Below, one piece after another: positions 41,614 to 44,090 of a stretch of 44,090 bases of DNA; the stretch's first letter is position 1, and every line of letters begins with the position of its first letter. Made by a program: the position numbers and the translations under genes. Source of the DNA: Desulforamulus putei DSM 12395 (GTDB lineage Bacteria > Bacillota > Desulfotomaculia > Desulfotomaculales > Desulfotomaculaceae); contig NZ_FQUY01000022.1 in assembly GCF_900129195.1 (NCBI RefSeq), forward strand, positions 1-44,090. Direction: 5' to 3'. Under the pieces are notes generated by a model. That model worked only from the letters and a program-made list of their open reading frames with translations. It did not search any database and was not told the origin of the DNA.

Positions 41614-43002
41614 TTATTTCATGCGGCTTTCAGCACGTTTTATCTGAATTATGCACTCAACGTGACTCGTCCAGGGAAACATATCCACCGGTTGGGCCAG
41701 TAAGGTTTGATATCCTGAGGCGTCCAAGATACCCAGGTCCCTGGCCAGGGTTCCCGGGTCGCAGGAAACATACACAACCCTAGGTGCCTGCGCTTTGGAG
41801 ATGGCCTGCAGTACTTCTTTTGCGCAACCTTTTCTGGGCGGGTCCAGAACCACCAGGTCTGGTTTCAGGCCTTGTGCAACCATGTTTGGTAATAAACTTT
41901 CTACGGGGCCCGGGATAAATTCGGTATTGGACAGGCCGTTTAGCAGAGCGTTTTCTTTAGCATCTTCCACCGCCTCCGGCACGATTTCCATACCGATCAC
42001 CCGTCCGGCATGGCGTGCCAGGAAGTTCGCAATGGTTCCGATGCCGCAGTAGGCATCTACCACCGTTTCGTTCCCCTTCAGGTCAGCCAGTTGTAAAACC
42101 CTGTTATATCGCACTTCTGTCTGCAGGGGATTGACTTGATAAAAGGAGGCGGCGGAAATTTTAAATTTTAAATCCTTTAAGTAATCAAAAATATACTCCC
42201 TGCCCGTTAATAAACGGTTTTCTGCACCCAGGACAACGCGGCCGGGACTGGTATTAATGTTACGGATAACAGATACAACTTCCGGATGCCTGGTGACAAT
42301 TGCCCTGGCAAACTCCCTAGCGGCGGGCCATCTTTGGGAGGACGTTACGAGGACCACCATGATTTCCCCGGTTCTGAAACCCCGGCGTATCATCACATGG
42401 CGCAGCAACCCGCTTTTCTTCTGCCAATCATAAGGCGGAACAGCTTGTTCATTTATAAGTTCCTCCAGGGTGGCTGCCACCTGGTTGATTTGTTTGTCCA
42501 CCAACAGGCAGGTCTGATGACCCGGACCGGTGGCCAATTGGTAGGTTCCCTCGGCATAAAAGCCCAGTTTTACCCTGTGACCCTCTTGCTTTACCTGCAG
42601 GTGAATTTTATTGCGGTAGTGCCAGGGGTCTGTCATTCCCAGGGTGGGTTGAACCTCTACCTGCTCCAGTCCCCCCAGTCTGGTCAAAGCCGCCTGCACC
42701 ACCGCTCTTTTGTGGTCCAGTTGGGCCTGGTACTCAAGATGCTGTAGTTGACAACCGCCGCACCGGTGGGAGACCGGGCAGGGGGGAACCACCCGGTTTG
42801 CTGCCTGCTCCAGAATATCCACTGCTTCGCCCCTGGCGAAGGATTTTTTTACCCGGGTGATTCTAACCCGGGCCCTTTCCCCCGGGAGAACCCCGGGTAC
42901 AAAGACCGCCAGGTTTTCATATCTTCCCACCCCTTCGCCTGCGTGTCCCAGGCCTTGTATGGTCAAATCAAGGAGATCACCCGTTTTTATAACCTTTTCC
43001 AA
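41614..43002 (-). CDS. rlmD: 23S rRNA (uracil-1939-C5)-methyltransferase RlmD-like
   Basis: About 462 residues. A TRAM domain (LTIQGLGHAGEGVGRYENLA) precedes an iron-sulphur site CPVSHRCGGC with a fourth Cys in GPGHQTC. The SAM-dependent RNA methyltransferase domain has VDAYCGIGTIANFLA, the DPPRKGC motif and VSCDPGTLARDL, where the nucleophilic Cys sits. It methylates uracil in ribosomal RNA. I favour the TTG at 43000-43002 because AGGTG lies six bases upstream; the ATG at 43018-43020 has no ribosome site. It is probably host core DNA. Confidence 0.9.
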   Translation of the reverse strand: MEKVIKTGDLLDLTIQGLGHAGEGVGRYENLAVFVPGVLPGERARVRITRVKKSFARGEAVDILEQAANRVVPPCPVSHRCGGCQLQHLEYQAQLDHKRAVVQAALTRLGGLEQVEVQPTLGMTDPWHYRNKIHLQVKQEGHRVKLGFYAEGTYQLATGPGHQTCLLVDKQINQVAATLEELINEQAVPPYDWQKKSGLLRHVMIRRGFRTGEIMVVLVTSSQRWPAAREFARAIVTRHPEVVSVIRNINTSPGRVVLGAENRLLTGREYIFDYLKDLKFKISAASFYQVNPLQTEVRYNRVLQLADLKGNETVVDAYCGIGTIANFLARHAGRVIGMEIVPEAVEDAKENALLNGLSNTEFIPGPVESLLPNMVAQGLKPDLVVLDPPRKGCAKEVLQAISKAQAPRVVYVSCDPGTLARDLGILDASGYQTLLAQPVDMFPWTSHVECIIQIKRAESRMK

Positions 43003-43113
43003 AGAGAAACACCTCGTCATTGAAGTTGCACAGGGGTATCGGCCCTGCTATAGCATCTACTTGATCACTCTTTTTGATTCGGCTGTATTTATCATTGTCA
43101 CCGAATGAACTCA

Positions 43114-43130
43114 AACCACATAATGTGGTT
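43114..43130. promoter_or_regulatory. Perfect palindrome upstream of the proline-rich gene
   Basis: AACCACA-TAA-TGTGGTT, a 7-bp perfect inverted repeat, lies about 20 bases before the ribosome site of the plus-strand gene. It could be an operator or an RNA hairpin. A TTGATC/TGTATT pair at 43061-43089 might be its promoter, though weak. Confidence 0.4.
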
Positions 43131-43162
43131 ATAGGAAACTTTTCCCTAACGGAGTGGCTGTT

Positions 43163-43759
43163 ATGGCACAGTATAAAGTAGTTGGCAAGGGCCGTCAACT
43201 TCAAACACTCGATCCCTGTAACTGTTATCAAAATGATCATGTGGATTTGGTGGTGGAAGGGGCCGGTATTAGCCTGCGCCGCCTGTCCAGTCTCAGTGTG
43301 CCGGCAGAGGTGTCGGCCTATATTCCAAGGGTGGAGATTCGCCGGCGGCACTATGAAAACGGGCAGCTGGTCTGTGAGGATGAACGGATTTATAACAGCA
43401 TCACCGTTGTGCATGCCCCCAGGCACCCGTTGGAAAACCCGCCCAAGCCACCGGCCCTTGATCTTTCTCCCTTGCCCCAGGAAGGCGGCAACCCCCTCGA
43501 CCCGGCGGCCGGCGGCCAGCATTCTGTACCGCAGCCTCCGCTACCGGGCCAGCCGCCTCCTCCCCCGACGGCGTCAACAGCGCCGGGGCTGGAACACCCG
43601 GGGGCCGTACCGCCGCCGGTGATTCCCTCCCAGCCGGAACCACACCCCCCGCCGGTATCCCCCGGGGAAAACAAAATCCCCTTTCCGCGCCGACTGCACA
43701 GACAAACCGAACGGGGCAACCCCCCGGTCATCACCATTAACAAACGCCCCATTGGATAA
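43163..43759 (+). CDS. Proline-rich hypothetical protein
   Basis: 198 residues from the ATG at 43163 with CGGAG upstream. Residues 1-90 form a beta-rich domain (HVDLVVEGAGISLRRLSSLS, then VEIRRRHYENGQLVCEDERI). The rest is a proline-rich stretch (GQPPPPPTAS, PPVSPGENK). No signal peptide or family is recognised. The Pro-rich codons also explain open frames on the opposite strand. An envelope- or spore-associated role is possible but unsupported. Confidence 0.65.
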   Translation: MAQYKVVGKGRQLQTLDPCNCYQNDHVDLVVEGAGISLRRLSSLSVPAEVSAYIPRVEIRRRHYENGQLVCEDERIYNSITVVHAPRHPLENPPKPPALDLSPLPQEGGNPLDPAAGGQHSVPQPPLPGQPPPPPTASTAPGLEHPGAVPPPVIPSQPEPHPPPVSPGENKIPFPRRLHRQTERGNPPVITINKRPIG

Positions 43760-43790
43760 GAGATCCCGCCTCCTTGGGATTTCTTTTTTT
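43757..43790 (+). terminator. Terminator after the proline-rich gene
   Basis: Arms AGATCCC and GGGATTT around a short loop, followed by TTCTTTTTTT on the plus strand, just after the gene's stop. Confidence 0.65.
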
Positions 43791-43799
43791 GAAATTAAG

Positions 43800-44053
43800 C
43801 TTATAGACCCCCATGCCGCTGACGCGGCACCAGCAGAAGGATGAAAATGGTGCTGTGAAGAATCTTTATTCTACGGCTGGCGAAGGGAGGTCGTTGTACC
43901 TTGGTGCTGCGAGCCCGTCTTATAGACAGACCCCAACGACCAGGTGCACCACAGATTGTTGCCCCCTTTTGGGGAAGCACGCAGGATAGAATAACCACAT
44001 ATGGTTGTTGCACCAGCCCTTCAATTTAACTGCCGTAGAGGAAGAAAGAACAC
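43800..44053 (+). ncRNA. Structured leader of second IS110 element; probable bridge RNA
   Basis: A gene-free stretch upstream of an IS110 transposase start. Hairpins include GCCGC/GCGGC (about 43814-43828), GCACCA/TGGTGC (about 43827-43853), GGTCGTTG/CAACGACC (43889-43896 with 43934-43941), CCCC/GGGG (about 43962-43974) and AACCACATATGGTT (near 43992). This density of pairing in the non-coding end fits a bridge RNA. Guide loops are not assigned. Confidence 0.5.
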
Positions 44054-44090
44054 ATGGAAGTTGTGTACACCCATTGCTGCGGGCTTGACG
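44054..44090 (+). mobile_element. Start of second IS110-family transposase (cut by window)
   Basis: The ATG at 44054-44056 opens MEVVYTHCCGLD, the typical N-terminus of IS110-family recombinases (xCCGLDVHK-type), including the first DEDD aspartate. Only 12 codons are in the window. GAGGAAG upstream is a plausible ribosome site. It differs from the first IS110 gene's start, so it is a separate element. Confidence 0.7.

Noticed and set aside
42977-43522. Minus-strand open frame between rlmD and the proline-rich gene
   Set aside because: It crosses the rlmD start, the palindrome and the opposite gene; no ribosome site.
43390-43752. Minus-strand Gly-rich open frames opposite the proline-rich gene
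   Set aside because: They are the complement of Pro codons, which rarely give stops on the other strand.

Overview
The window looks like the chromosome of a Gram-positive anaerobe, most likely a Clostridia-class Bacillota (Peptococcaceae-like; the class is inference). The grounds are strong AGGAGG-type ribosome sites, S-layer homology domains, SpoVG and AbrB-type proteins, a MobL-type relaxase and a PrgI/VirB4/TrbL-type conjugation pore. Positions 1 to about 36.5 kb hold part of an integrative conjugative element (ICE), with nearly every gene on the minus strand. No integrase, coupling protein or attachment site is visible, so neither ICE end is defined.

Reading with transcription (right to left), the ICE has six blocks. 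(1) An antirestriction block: ArdA, an Api92-like protein, a Cys-rich small protein, an orphan adenine methylase and two AbrB-fold proteins. (2) A 1350-residue SLH-anchored repeat adhesin, then YodL-like, SpoVG-like and two small proteins. (3) A complete Tad/Flp pilus cluster: pilin, prepilin peptidase, CpaB, CpaE, TadA, TadB, TadC and TadE-like pseudopilins. (4) A secreted Trp-rich protein and the conjugation pore: a VirB2-like small membrane protein, TrbL/VirB6, PrgI/VirB3, a cytoplasmic partner and VirB4, with a deoxyribosyltransferase-like protein and a class II Fic protein between them. (5) An amidoligase, a gamma-glutamylcyclotransferase and an M23 cell-wall hydrolase, then a second Fic protein, a frameshifted small gene, DUF6103-like paralogues and ParMR. 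(6) A probable oriT, a ribbon-helix-helix accessory protein, the relaxase, an IS110 insertion and a DUF3991/Toprim protein cut by the left edge.

Right of the ICE lie a 1502-residue DUF4062-STAND NTPase (possible defence protein), the housekeeping gene rlmD, a proline-rich ORF, and the 5' end of a second IS110 element cut by the right edge. Both IS110 genes follow structured non-coding DNA that probably encodes bridge RNAs.

Two patterns are not explained by the gene list. First, many unrelated soluble ICE proteins end at the extreme C-terminus in a Met-rich tail, consensus G-[M/L/I/V]-x-M-x-[M/L]-COOH, written with different synonymous codons. Membrane, pilus and pore proteins lack it. A shared trans-acting signal, such as a secretion or docking tag, is the most interesting hypothesis in the window. 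Second, about a dozen terminator-like hairpins sit just upstream of ribosome sites inside the co-directional gene run. Four share a GAAAAG loop, which suggests an attenuation/antitermination or RNA-processing scheme.
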